Position numbers and translations under genes: made by a program
The notes under the pieces: generated by a model
Seen by the model: only the letters and a program-made list of their open reading frames with translations
Databases searched by the model: none
Told to the model about the DNA's origin: nothing
NCBI GenBank assembly: GCA_024642805.1
Contig: JAHEAK010000117.1
Span: 1 to 10,936 of the forward strand
Direction of reading: 5' to 3'
Length of the DNA stretch: 10,936 bases
DNA from: Kofleriaceae bacterium
GTDB lineage: Bacteria > Myxococcota_A > Polyangia > Haliangiales > Haliangiaceae
Part shown: piece after piece, positions 1 through 7,310 of the stretch
How positions within the stretch are numbered: the first letter of the stretch is position 1
How the letters are laid out: each line of letters starts with the position of its first letter

Positions 1-1185
1 TACTATCCCTATGTCGAAGCGCAGCCTGGGGCCGGCAAGGGGCTCTTGGCGATCCTTTCCCAAGAGGCCGCCCTGGTCGTGAGCGACGACGCCCCAACCT
101 TCTTCGTGCCCCGCATGCTCGACAAGGCCGCCCAAGAGCTCGCGTGTCGCTTTGAAGTCGTCGATTCCATAGGCCTCTATCCCGTGCGAGCGAGCACTCG
201 GATGTTTACCAGCGCGGCTTCCTTTCGGCGACACTTGCAAAAAGAGCTGCCAGCGCACCTGGTCGATATGCCCGATGCGGATCCACTGGCCACGCGCCAC
301 TTGCCCCCGATGCCAGACTTGCCCGAGAGCGTGCGCTCACACTGGCCGCCGATCGATCTGGGCACAAGCGATGCGCTGCTCTGCTCGTTGCCCATCGATC
401 ATTCGATCGCCGCCACGAAACTACGTGGCGGGCCCAGAGCGGCCGAGCGCGCGCTCAGTGATTTCATCGAGCACAAGCTGGTCGACTACACGAGCCTTCG
501 CAACCAGCCATCCGCCGACTGTCAAAGTCACCTCTCGCCCTACTTGCACTTTGGGCACATCGCCAGCAGCGAGATCTTCATGGCCCTCGTCGCTCGCGAG
601 CAGTGGACGCCTGGCCACATGGCCGAGCGCGCTAGCGGTTCGCGTCGCGGGTGGTGGGGCATGAGCGAGGAGTCGGAGGCCTTTGTCGATCAGTTGCTCA
701 CCTGGCGCGAGCTCGGCTTCAACGCGGCCGCACATGATCCTCTCTATACCCGCTACCAATCGCTGCCCACTTGGGCCCAAGCCAGCCTGGCCGCGCACGC
801 AAACGATCCGCGTCCCTATGTTTATTCCGAGCAAGAGCTACTGGACGCGCGCACCCACGACCCGATCTGGAACGCGGCCCAGCGACAACTCGTCCGCGAG
901 GGCACCATTCACAACTATCTGCGCATGCTGTGGGGCAAGAAGATTCTGGAGTGGTCGCCACGTCCGGAGCGCGCCCTCGAGCTGATGATCGATCTCAACA
1001 ACAGGTACGCGCTCGACGGACGCGATCCGAATTCCTACAGCGGAATCTTCTGGGTGCTTGGTCGCTATGATCGCGCCTGGGGCCCGGAGCGGGCCATCTA
1101 TGGCAAGATTCGCTATATGTCCTCTGACAACACCGCCCGCAAGCTGCGGCTTGGCGACTATCTGAAGCGATATGCCGAAGCCTGA
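1..1185 (+). CDS. phr: Class II CPD photolyase (deoxyribodipyrimidine photolyase), 5' end outside window
   Basis: Flavin-dependent enzyme that uses blue/near-UV light to split cyclobutane pyrimidine dimers in DNA. The frame is open from base 1 (reads YYPYVEAQPGAGKGLL), so the gene starts upstream; 394 codons are visible and the N-terminal part of the antenna-type alpha/beta domain is missing. Class II landmarks seen: the FRRHLQKELPAHL stretch, SPYLHFGHIAS, FVDQLLTWRELGFN, the segment NAAQRQLVREGTIHNYLRM, then WGKKILEWS, NRYALDGRDPNSYSG, and the C-terminal YDRAWGPERAIYGKIRYMSS, typical of the FAD/DNA-binding helical domain. Its last 14 nt overlap the following dehydrogenase gene, so the two are probably translated from one mRNA. 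The neighbouring carotenoid operon and B12 light sensor fit a photoprotection role. Lost repair activity cannot be excluded from sequence alone, but the conserved C-terminal domain makes an active photolyase most likely. Confidence 0.9.
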   Translation, partial: YYPYVEAQPGAGKGLLAILSQEAALVVSDDAPTFFVPRMLDKAAQELACRFEVVDSIGLYPVRASTRMFTSAASFRRHLQKELPAHLVDMPDADPLATRHLPPMPDLPESVRSHWPPIDLGTSDALLCSLPIDHSIAATKLRGGPRAAERALSDFIEHKLVDYTSLRNQPSADCQSHLSPYLHFGHIASSEIFMALVAREQWTPGHMAERASGSRRGWWGMSEESEAFVDQLLTWRELGFNAAAHDPLYTRYQSLPTWAQASLAAHANDPRPYVYSEQELLDARTHDPIWNAAQRQLVREGTIHNYLRMLWGKKILEWSPRPERALELMIDLNNRYALDGRDPNSYSGIFWVLGRYDRAWGPERAIYGKIRYMSSDNTARKLRLGDYLKRYAEA

Positions 1186-2203
1186 TCGAAGTGCGGCCAG
1201 CGGCGCATCTCCTGGCGCATCGCAAGGCGCATCGCCACTTGCATCACCAACGAGTGGTGCGAGCTCACTGGCTCGAAGTGTCGTGGGCGCCCTCAAGGCG
1301 CCGGCGATCTTCTGGTCCTTCAGTCGCCTCGGCTTTGCGAGCCGGGCCAAACGCTTCGACGACACCGGCATGCACTTGCGGGGCAAGACCGTGGTGATAA
1401 CCGGCGCGAACTCGGGCATCGGCCTTGCCGCCGCCGAAGCCATGATCGCTCGTGGTGCCCACGTGCAGTTGGTGTGTCGCAATCGCCAGCGAGGGCAAGC
1501 AGCGCTGCAGCGAGTGAGCGCGTGCTCGGCCGAGGGCGGAAGCGCACACCTGCTGCTTGCCGACCTTGCCGACTTGTCATCGGTACGCGCTCTGGCGGGC
1601 GAACTCGCCGCTGTAGAGATCGACGTTCTCATCCACAACGCGGGCTCCCTGGAAACGACTCGCAGGCTCACCCCTGCGGGTCTGGAATTTGACCTTGCGC
1701 TGCACCTGGTCGGCCCCTACCTGCTCACCACCCTGCTCTTGCCAGCCTTGCGCGATCGTCGAGGACGCGTCCTCTTCGTGTCCTCTGGCGGCATGTACAG
1801 CGCGCGCTTGTCCCTCGATGCCATGCGCTGGGAAGGGCGAGTCTATGATGGTGTGCGAGCCTATGCCCAGGTCAAGCGTGCACAGGTGGCGCTGGTAGAG
1901 GACTGGGCCGCACGCGAACCTGAGGTCGAGTTTCATGCCATGCATCCCGGTTGGGTCGATACCCCCGGGGTCGAAAGCTCGCTGCCGCGCTTCTATCGCA
2001 GCACCAAGCGCTGGCTGCGAACACCGGCACAAGGTGCTGACACGATCGTCTGGCTCGCATCTCAACAGCCCCTGCCCGCGGCGTCTGGATCCTTCTGGCT
2101 CGATCGCGAATCGGTAACTCGCTACCTTCTGCCCTGCACACGCGAGTCGGCACTTGAACGGGAGGCGCTGTGGACCGCTCTGCAAGAGGCTAGCGATGGC
2201 TAG
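1172..2203 (+). CDS. Short-chain dehydrogenase/reductase, DHRS12-like
   Basis: NAD(P)-dependent oxidoreductase of the classical SDR fold, 343 aa; substrate unknown. Visible motifs: dinucleotide-binding TGANSGIG (77-84), VCRNR after beta-2 (101-105), NAG (156-158), VSSGG with the catalytic Ser (204/205), and the YxxxK pair Y231/K235 (YAQVK). MHPGWVDTPGV and the QGADTIVWLAS segment resemble the DHRS12 subgroup, as does the pre-domain FSRLGFASRAKRF (50-62), so the long N-terminus is partly genuine and the ATG at 1172 is preferred over M67. Residues 10-26 are a low-complexity Gly-Ala-Ser-Pro stretch encoded by a 12-bp tandem repeat. Odd point: where the family usually has the catalytic-tetrad Asn (N-x-x-G-x-x-x-L-L-T) this protein reads H178-L-V-G. 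The start overlaps the photolyase stop by 14 nt, suggesting coupled translation. A role on lipid or terpenoid substrates is possible but only inferred. Confidence 0.85.
   Translation: MPKPDRSAASGASPGASQGASPLASPTSGASSLARSVVGALKAPAIFWSFSRLGFASRAKRFDDTGMHLRGKTVVITGANSGIGLAAAEAMIARGAHVQLVCRNRQRGQAALQRVSACSAEGGSAHLLLADLADLSSVRALAGELAAVEIDVLIHNAGSLETTRRLTPAGLEFDLALHLVGPYLLTTLLLPALRDRRGRVLFVSSGGMYSARLSLDAMRWEGRVYDGVRAYAQVKRAQVALVEDWAAREPEVEFHAMHPGWVDTPGVESSLPRFYRSTKRWLRTPAQGADTIVWLASQQPLPAASGSFWLDRESVTRYLLPCTRESALEREALWTALQEASDG
1202..1249 (+). repeat. 12-bp coding tandem repeat, four units
   Basis: Four imperfect 12-bp units in phase with the reading frame: GGCGCATCTCCT, GGCGCATCGCAA, GGCGCATCGCCA, CTTGCATCACCA. 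They encode GASP-GASQ-GASP-LASP near the N-terminus of the dehydrogenase, before its conserved fold. The period is a multiple of three, so gain or loss of units would only lengthen or shorten the protein. Confidence 0.75.
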
Positions 2204-2208
2204 CCATC
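2195..2208. other. 14-bp perfect palindrome over convergent stop codons
   Basis: GATGGCTAGCCATC equals its own reverse complement. It contains the TAG stop of the dehydrogenase gene (2201-2203) and reaches into the TGA of the acyltransferase gene (2207-2209, minus strand). As RNA it could form a 5-bp stem with a CTAG loop from either direction. No T-tract follows on either strand, so it is at best a weak bidirectional terminator. Confidence 0.35.
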
Positions 2209-3232
2209 ATGGCTGCGGGTCGTGCTCACGAGCTTGTCCTACCCGCGAACCAGTCTGGCTGAGCCAGTGATCCATCTCGAGCCATCGATCGAGAAGCCAG
2301 CCCAGCTCCTGTCGTGCCTCTACGGGAATCTCACTGGCCCGAATCCGTCGTGCCGAGATGCGCAGCCTCGTGCCAACGAGTTCGCCCCGCCAAAAGTCTC
2401 GCAAGGTGGCCGCTCCTTCCAAGCCACTGTGTGCAAGGAGAACCAGGTCGACATCAGGGGCGGCCGTCAAGAGTGCGAGCGCTCCGCCTGGCCTGGGCGG
2501 CAAGAGGCCCACAAAGCGCTGGACGCGCTCGCCGAAGCGCGGGTCAGCCAACAAGCGGGCCTTGACCTTCTCGAGTTTCTTCGGCGAAAAGCGGGTGCCC
2601 TCGGGATAGATGAGAACTCCTTCGTCATCGGCCAATCCCTTGGCAAGCTCGCGCACCTTGGCAATATCGCGCTCGCTGTCTTCGCCTCGGCTCACGAAGG
2701 CATTGGGCAGGCGATTGCCGACGATATCAATGCAGGGATCAAAGAGCAGCTCGTCTTTGAGAACGTAGCGCAAACGCAGGCGATGAGGATTGGCAAGCAG
2801 CGCCGCGGTCAAGACCGTGTCCACCAGACTGGCATGGCGCACAAAGAAGAGCAGTGGCCCACGGCCTACGCTCTCGAGCCCTTCTGCCTCCACCGACATC
2901 GAGTAGATCCATCGGCATCCTGCAAAGAGGGAATCGGTCCAGACCCGCTGCACGGCCGTGTTGTGGCGCAAGAAACGCTGGCCCTTGCGATGAACGAGAA
3001 AGGCCAGCCACACCAGGAGCGAGACCAACACCCCAAGCACTTCGCAGGTGAGAATCCACTGAATCGACAGTACAGCCCGCACCCGCGCCCAGGGCCGCAT
3101 GGGCGCGACCAGGTCCAGAAGGGCCAAGAATGCCAAGCCTGGCAGCAGCAAGAAGGAGCCCAGGCTCCACAGCAATAGCAACACAGAAACACTGAGGGTG
3201 CGTCGCGAGGCTCGTCGGAGGATCTCGCGCAT
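2207..3232 (-). CDS. PlsC-family 1-acyl-glycerol-3-phosphate acyltransferase-like membrane protein
   Basis: Transfers an acyl chain to a hydroxyl acceptor, classically lysophosphatidic acid, at the membrane. With the ATG at 3232 it is 341 aa. The acyltransferase HX4D motif is HASLVD (H133...D138), followed by a VLKDELLFDP segment, NAFVSRGEDSERD, and YPEGTRF (PEGTR about 210-214). Two long hydrophobic stretches (about 14-43 and 55-81) precede the domain, longer than in minimal PlsC proteins. Start choice: the ATG at 3232 has GAGG six bases upstream; a GTG at 3244 would give a 4-nt GTGA overlap with the carH stop but has no clear ribosome site. It is the last gene of the carotenoid unit, 8 nt after carH, so acylation of a carotenoid or of membrane lipid in response to light is plausible. 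The acceptor cannot be read from the sequence. Confidence 0.82.
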   Translation of the reverse strand: MREILRRASRRTLSVSVLLLLWSLGSFLLLPGLAFLALLDLVAPMRPWARVRAVLSIQWILTCEVLGVLVSLLVWLAFLVHRKGQRFLRHNTAVQRVWTDSLFAGCRWIYSMSVEAEGLESVGRGPLLFFVRHASLVDTVLTAALLANPHRLRLRYVLKDELLFDPCIDIVGNRLPNAFVSRGEDSERDIAKVRELAKGLADDEGVLIYPEGTRFSPKKLEKVKARLLADPRFGERVQRFVGLLPPRPGGALALLTAAPDVDLVLLAHSGLEGAATLRDFWRGELVGTRLRISARRIRASEIPVEARQELGWLLDRWLEMDHWLSQTGSRVGQAREHDPQP

Positions 3233-3240
3233 GCCCAGCC

Positions 3241-4200
3241 TCACGAGCCGCGACTCTGCTGCTCGTTATCCACGACGCGCACGCGCTCCACCTCGCTCTC
3301 GAGTCGGTCGCGCAGCTCGCGCAAATCGGCAACGCGTCGCTCGGGGCCGATGAGATGTGGATAGGAAGGCGCGCTGCGCCCGCCCACGACGATCTCGAAT
3401 TTCTCGGGGACCTCACTCAAAAGTTCACGCAACATGCTCTCGGCCACCTCTGTGCGCTGGTTGACGACCGAGAGTAGCAAGAGTCGAGCACCCGTCTCGC
3501 TAGCGGCATGGCGAATCTCGGCAGCGGGCAGATTGGGGCCCAGATAGAGGACGCGCCAGCCACAGGTCATGGCCACGAAGGCGGCCATCATGGCGCCAAG
3601 CTCGTGCAATTCACCGGAGACGGTAGCAGCCAGTGCCACGGGAGCGTTCTGATTTGAGGCCTGACGGGATAGAAAAGTTCCTAACATCGAACGCACAACG
3701 GCCGTGGCCGCGTGCTCGTGGGCGATGCGTATGTCTCCCGCCTGCCACTTGTCGCCGACCATCTGTACCAGGGGCGCAATCACATCGAAAACCATGCCCA
3801 GGGGGCTCACGAGCGTCGATACATCATGGAGGATGCGCTCCGCCCCCGCGACGTCGAGCTTCATGATCGCGCGCATCGCTGCCGCCACCGCTGCCGCCTC
3901 CCGTGTCGATTCGGAATCCACGATCATGCCGCGACGCCGCGCTGACTCGAGCATCGCCCGCAGCTCTTCCATGTCGAGACCCGCGATGCGACCGATGCTC
4001 ACCCCGCTCTCCGTGAGGGCGCGAAGGGCCAGGAGCTTATCGATGTGCGCATCGGTGTACTCGCGTGTGCCGCCCGGAGATCGCTCAGGCGTAACCGCTC
4101 CGTAGCGGCGCTCCCAGACTCGAATCGTGTGGGTCGACAGGCCGGTGGACTTTGCGACAAGGCCAATATGATAGCGCCCTGCATTTGCTGTTGGTGTCAC
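3241..4200 (-). CDS. carH: CarH/LitR-like MerR-family repressor with B12-binding light-sensor domain
   Basis: Transcriptional regulator of 319 aa. Residues about 10-75 are a MerR winged helix (YHIGLVAKSTGLSTHTIRVWERRYG, then PGGTREY). Residues about 100-180 match the helical-bundle B12-cap and carry W152-x9-E162-H163, the signature of cobalamin photoreceptors; residues about 187-300 are a Rossmann-type B12 domain with E197-L-H199-E-L-G202, where H199 is the expected lower axial ligand, and VVGG near 271-274. In the family, adenosylcobalamin drives tetramer formation and DNA binding in the dark, and light breaks the Co-C bond and releases the operator. The GTG start at 4200 is set by an upstream in-frame TGA and a GGAG nine bases before it. 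It sits in the operon it presumably represses, as carA/carH do in Myxococcus. A light-independent CarA-like role is possible, but no carS-like antirepressor gene was seen. Confidence 0.9.
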   Translation of the reverse strand: MTPTANAGRYHIGLVAKSTGLSTHTIRVWERRYGAVTPERSPGGTREYTDAHIDKLLALRALTESGVSIGRIAGLDMEELRAMLESARRRGMIVDSESTREAAAVAAAMRAIMKLDVAGAERILHDVSTLVSPLGMVFDVIAPLVQMVGDKWQAGDIRIAHEHAATAVVRSMLGTFLSRQASNQNAPVALAATVSGELHELGAMMAAFVAMTCGWRVLYLGPNLPAAEIRHAASETGARLLLLSVVNQRTEVAESMLRELLSEVPEKFEIVVGGRSAPSYPHLIGPERRVADLRELRDRLESEVERVRVVDNEQQSRGS

Positions 4201-4260
4201 TACTGCTCACTCCGCTTGCGAGGCCGCGTATAGCACGAGCGGACCATCACATGTACCTCA
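4201..4260 (-). promoter_or_regulatory. Possible internal promoter and ribosome site before carH
   Basis: The 46-nt gap before carH is the only sizeable one in the operon. On the minus strand it holds TATACG (4232-4227, 4/6 match to a -10 box) about 28 nt before the GTG, and GGAG (4213-4210) nine bases before it. The -35 position has only a poor match (TACATG). An 11-mer, GAGGTACATGT (4259-4249), recurs in the crtY promoter region but here is also the coding end of the upstream gene. The evidence is weak. Confidence 0.25.
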
Positions 4261-4816
4261 GGGTCTCCGCAACGCCACCGTAACCGGTAGCGTACCACCA
4301 CCACCAGGCGACCATCATGATGCCATGGCCACTCATGATGAGAACGTGGCTCCACATCTCGACGCGGTCCGCGCTCTCCCGCATGTATCGTCGCCAGTGA
4401 AAGACCTCGTCAACGAGACTGTAGATCACCGAGAGGGCGGTAAAGACGATCCCCGGTATCACGAAGACCGGGCGTTGATAGGCCAGCACCAGACAGACCA
4501 CGCTCAGGACTCCCATGGCAATCGTGATGTGGTGCACGAGTGCTTCTCCGCCTTCGAGCGCCTGGCGATAGATCGTTCGGTGGCCAATGGTGTCGATGGC
4601 GATGGCAATGGTGAACATGAGAGCTCCGACCGGAACCAGATAGGCCTGGTCGGGAAAGTGCACTCCATGCTGACGGCCGAGCACGAGAAAGCCGCTCGTG
4701 GATGCGTGCAGACCGAAGATCGTGCCGATCCAAAGGATATAGGCCAGCCAGTCGCCCTTGCTAAACTGGCGCGCTCGCCGCACGTAGATCAGGAATTCAG
4801 CTGCAAAGGATGTCAT
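4247..4816 (-). CDS. Five-helix integral membrane protein of unknown function, carotenoid-operon linked
   Basis: Not recognised as a named family. It is 189 aa with about five hydrophobic segments (roughly 24-46, 59-77, 93-113, 117-135, 155-175) and little soluble sequence apart from a basic N-terminus (RRARQFSKGDW). It is rich in histidines at helix ends: H37, H50, H53, H79, H95-H96, H140 (DEVFHWRRY), H157 and H164, followed by a WWWWY run (171-175). It lacks the histidine boxes expected for CrtZ hydroxylases or CrtW ketolases, and crtY already supplies a cyclase. The ATG at 4816 is chosen because TGGAG lies seven bases upstream (4828-4824); the frame stays open to 4900, but that part overlaps crtB and reads as non-hydrophobic shadow. 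The true gene overlaps crtB by 20 nt and precedes carH by 46 nt, so a pigment- or light-related role is likely by context only. Confidence 0.8.
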   Translation of the reverse strand: MTSFAAEFLIYVRRARQFSKGDWLAYILWIGTIFGLHASTSGFLVLGRQHGVHFPDQAYLVPVGALMFTIAIAIDTIGHRTIYRQALEGGEALVHHITIAMGVLSVVCLVLAYQRPVFVIPGIVFTALSVIYSLVDEVFHWRRYMRESADRVEMWSHVLIMSGHGIMMVAWWWWYATGYGGVAETLRYM

Positions 4817-5801
4817 GGGAAAACTCCACTCGAGTGCTGGGCGACGTGTATCTGCTGCGGCCCGAAAGAGTGCGAAGCAAGCGCCCGGGCAGCTCGCCAA
4901 GAGCCTCTAGGCCGGCGCGCATGACCAGGAAGAGCTTTCGGGGTTTGCTAACGATCGCCCGGCCCGCACCAACGTCGCAGCCTGCCTTGCGCAACACGCG
5001 ACCAATATCTGCGTACACCAGTCGGGCCGTCCGCACACCAAAGGCGGCGCGCCAGGGCAGATCGCGCATGCCGCGATCCGCAGAGCGATAGTAGCGGTCC
5101 GCCATATCGAGAAGCTCGCCAACGGTGGCGGCGCACGCGGCTCGTAGCTCGCGCGGAAACTCGCCGCCCAGGTGGGATCGCAGTCGGCCGGCGCCGTGTC
5201 GCTCGAGCAGGCTGTCGGGAAGGTATAAGCGCTCGCGTTGCCAGTCTTCCATAACGTCGCGACACACGTTCGTGAGTTGCATGGCCATGCCCAGGTGCGC
5301 CGCATGGCGCATGGCTTGCTCGCGTCCCAGACCGATGACGTGACACATCATGAGACCCACCGTGCTAGCCACTCGATAGCAATAGCCCATGAGGGTCGGC
5401 ACATCCGGGTAGTTCTGTGCCTTGGCGTCCATGGCCATTCCGGCCAGAAGCTCGCTGGGATAGTGGCGAGGAATCGAACAACGCTCGAGCAGCTCTCTGA
5501 AAGCGGACAAGAGCGGGTCTGCTACCGGCTGGTTGCCGTAGACCGTCTCGAGCTCACTGCGCAGACGTGCCAACTCCTGGGATTGTTGCGCTGGCGGCGA
5601 CTCGTCGATGGCGTCGTCGGCGGCCCGACACCATGCGTAGAGCACGGCGGCATCGTCTCGACTGCGAGGTGGCAAGAGCTTGGAGGCTAGAGCAAAACTC
5701 TTAGAATGCGTCTGAATGGAGGCACGACAGAGCTCCAGCGCCACAGCCGCGTCGCCACTCACTGCCACGCCCACCTCCCGAGTCTCCGCCAGCGCGCTCA
5801 T
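4797..5801 (-). CDS. crtB: Phytoene synthase CrtB
   Basis: Condenses two geranylgeranyl diphosphates head-to-head to 15-cis-phytoene, the first committed carotenoid step. It is 334 aa, slightly longer than typical bacterial CrtB. Squalene/phytoene synthase motifs seen: HSKSFALAS (32-40), first aspartate-rich motif YAWCRAADDAID with D62/D66, YCYRVASTVGLM (140-151), and second aspartate-rich motif QLTNVCRDVMEDWQRERLYLP with D182/D186. The ATG at 5801 forms an ATGA overlap with the crtI stop (5798-5801) and has GAGG six bases upstream, so its translation is probably coupled to crtI. The C-terminal tail after about residue 290 is basic and less conserved. All catalytic aspartates are present, so an active enzyme is expected. 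Squalene synthase is unlikely given the position between crtI and carH in a full carotenoid operon. Confidence 0.95.
   Translation of the reverse strand: MSALAETREVGVAVSGDAAVALELCRASIQTHSKSFALASKLLPPRSRDDAAVLYAWCRAADDAIDESPPAQQSQELARLRSELETVYGNQPVADPLLSAFRELLERCSIPRHYPSELLAGMAMDAKAQNYPDVPTLMGYCYRVASTVGLMMCHVIGLGREQAMRHAAHLGMAMQLTNVCRDVMEDWQRERLYLPDSLLERHGAGRLRSHLGGEFPRELRAACAATVGELLDMADRYYRSADRGMRDLPWRAAFGVRTARLVYADIGRVLRKAGCDVGAGRAIVSKPRKLFLVMRAGLEALGELPGRLLRTLSGRSRYTSPSTRVEFSHDILCS
4824..4828 (-). promoter_or_regulatory. Ribosome binding site deciding the membrane-protein start
   Basis: TGGAG on the minus strand, seven bases before the ATG at 4816. It lies inside the 3' end of crtB and favours 4816 over the longer open frame to 4900. 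Confidence 0.6.
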
Positions 5802-7310
5802 GCCACGCCTCGCATGCTGGCGAAGTCCTCGAGAATCAGGCTGGCCGTTGCCTTGGCCGAGTTGACCACGCCTGGCACGCCCGCCCCTGGATGCGTTCCA
5901 GCGCCGACCAGGTAGAGGTTCTCGATGTCATTGTCGCGATTGTGCGCGCGGAAGTAGGCGCTCTGGGTCAGGCGCGGCGCACAGGAGAAGGCCGAACCGT
6001 GGAAGGATCGCAGATCGCTCTCGAAGGTCTTTGGAGTGATCCAGTGCTTGGTCACCACATGCTTGCGCAGATCGGGCATGACGGTCTCGAGGGATTCGAG
6101 AATGCGCTCGGCATAAGAATCTCCGATCGCATCCCAGTCGAGGGGCGCGTTGCCTAGGTGCGGCACCGGCGAGAGCACGTAGAAAGAGCCGTGGCCTTCG
6201 GGCGCCAGGGATGGATCCGTGTGGGTCGGCGCGTGCAGGTACAGGCTGAAGTCATCCGGCAACTCGTGCCCTTCGAAGATTTCTTTGAGCAACTCGCGAT
6301 AGCGCGGGCCAAAGAGCACGGTGTGGTGCACGACATCGTCTTTGTAGGTGCGATCGGTGCCGAAGTAGAGCACGAAGAGCGACATCGACCACTCGCGCTT
6401 CTCGAGCTTGCGCACTCGCTTGGCTGCAACGGGATGTTTTTTGTAGAGCGAGGCGTAGGTGTGGTGCAGGTCGGCGTTGGATACCACCAGATCAAAGGAC
6501 TCAGGCTCGCTCGACCCAGCACGTAGCTCGTGACTGATTCGACCGTGGTGATTCTTGACCTCGATCTCTTCGACCGGCGCGGACAGGCGCAGCTCGCCAC
6601 CCAGTTCCTCGAAGAGGGTGACCAGAGCCGCGACCAGCGCGCCTGTACCGCCCTTTGGAAAGAACACGCCCCACTTGCGCTCCAGATAGTGAATGAGCGT
6701 GTAGATGGCGCTGGTATCGAAGGGATTGCCACCGACCAAAAGCGAGTGAAAGCTCAGTGCTTGACGTACGTGCTCGTCTTTGACGAAGCGCGCAACCGTC
6801 TTGTACACCGAACGATCTGCGCGCAGACGCATCAGCTTTGGCGCCACCTTGACCATGTCGGAGAAGCGCAAGAAGGGCTCCGATGCCAACTTCTCGTAGC
6901 CGGTTTCGAAGACCTTCTTGCTGTATTCGACGAACTTGAGATAGCCCGCGGCATCTTCGGGACGACGCTCGCGAATCTGCTTGATCATCGAGTCGCCATC
7001 GCCGTCGTAGTCGAAGGAATCCCCATCGCTCCAGATGAGGCGGTAGAAGGGCGCAACCGGCATCATCTCGATGTAGTCGGCCATCGAGCGACCGGCCTCG
7101 GTGAAGAGCTCCTCCAGACAGTGCGGAGCGGTTATGACCGTCGGTCCTCCATCGAAGGTGTGGCCGTCCTGTCGGTAGACATAGGCCCGTCCGCCTGGCT
7201 GATCGCGGGCTTCGAAGATCGTGGTCTGAATGCCAGCCGTCTGCATGCGGATCGCGACTGCGAGTCCGCCGAAGCCGCTGCCAATGACTGCTGCGCGTGT
7301 GAGGGTGTCG

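Noticed and set aside
838..1671. 277-codon open frame on the minus strand across the photolyase/dehydrogenase junction
   Set aside because: It spans two well-supported plus-strand genes and its translation shows no family features.
2222..3178. 318-codon open frame on the plus strand opposite the acyltransferase gene
   Set aside because: It mirrors a gene with intact HX4D and PEGTR motifs; the predicted protein is low-complexity and rich in Gln, His and Arg, typical of antisense frames in GC-rich DNA.
4247..4816. Membrane protein as a CrtZ, CrtW or Brp/Blh enzyme, or a rhodopsin
   Set aside because: The histidine spacing does not match the HxxxH/HxxHH boxes of CrtZ or CrtW, it is too short for Brp/Blh, and there is no retinal-binding lysine in a seventh helix.
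4817..4900. Longer N-terminus of the membrane protein up to 4900
   Set aside because: The extension lies wholly within crtB coding sequence and has no ribosome site, while 4816 has TGGAG at seven bases.
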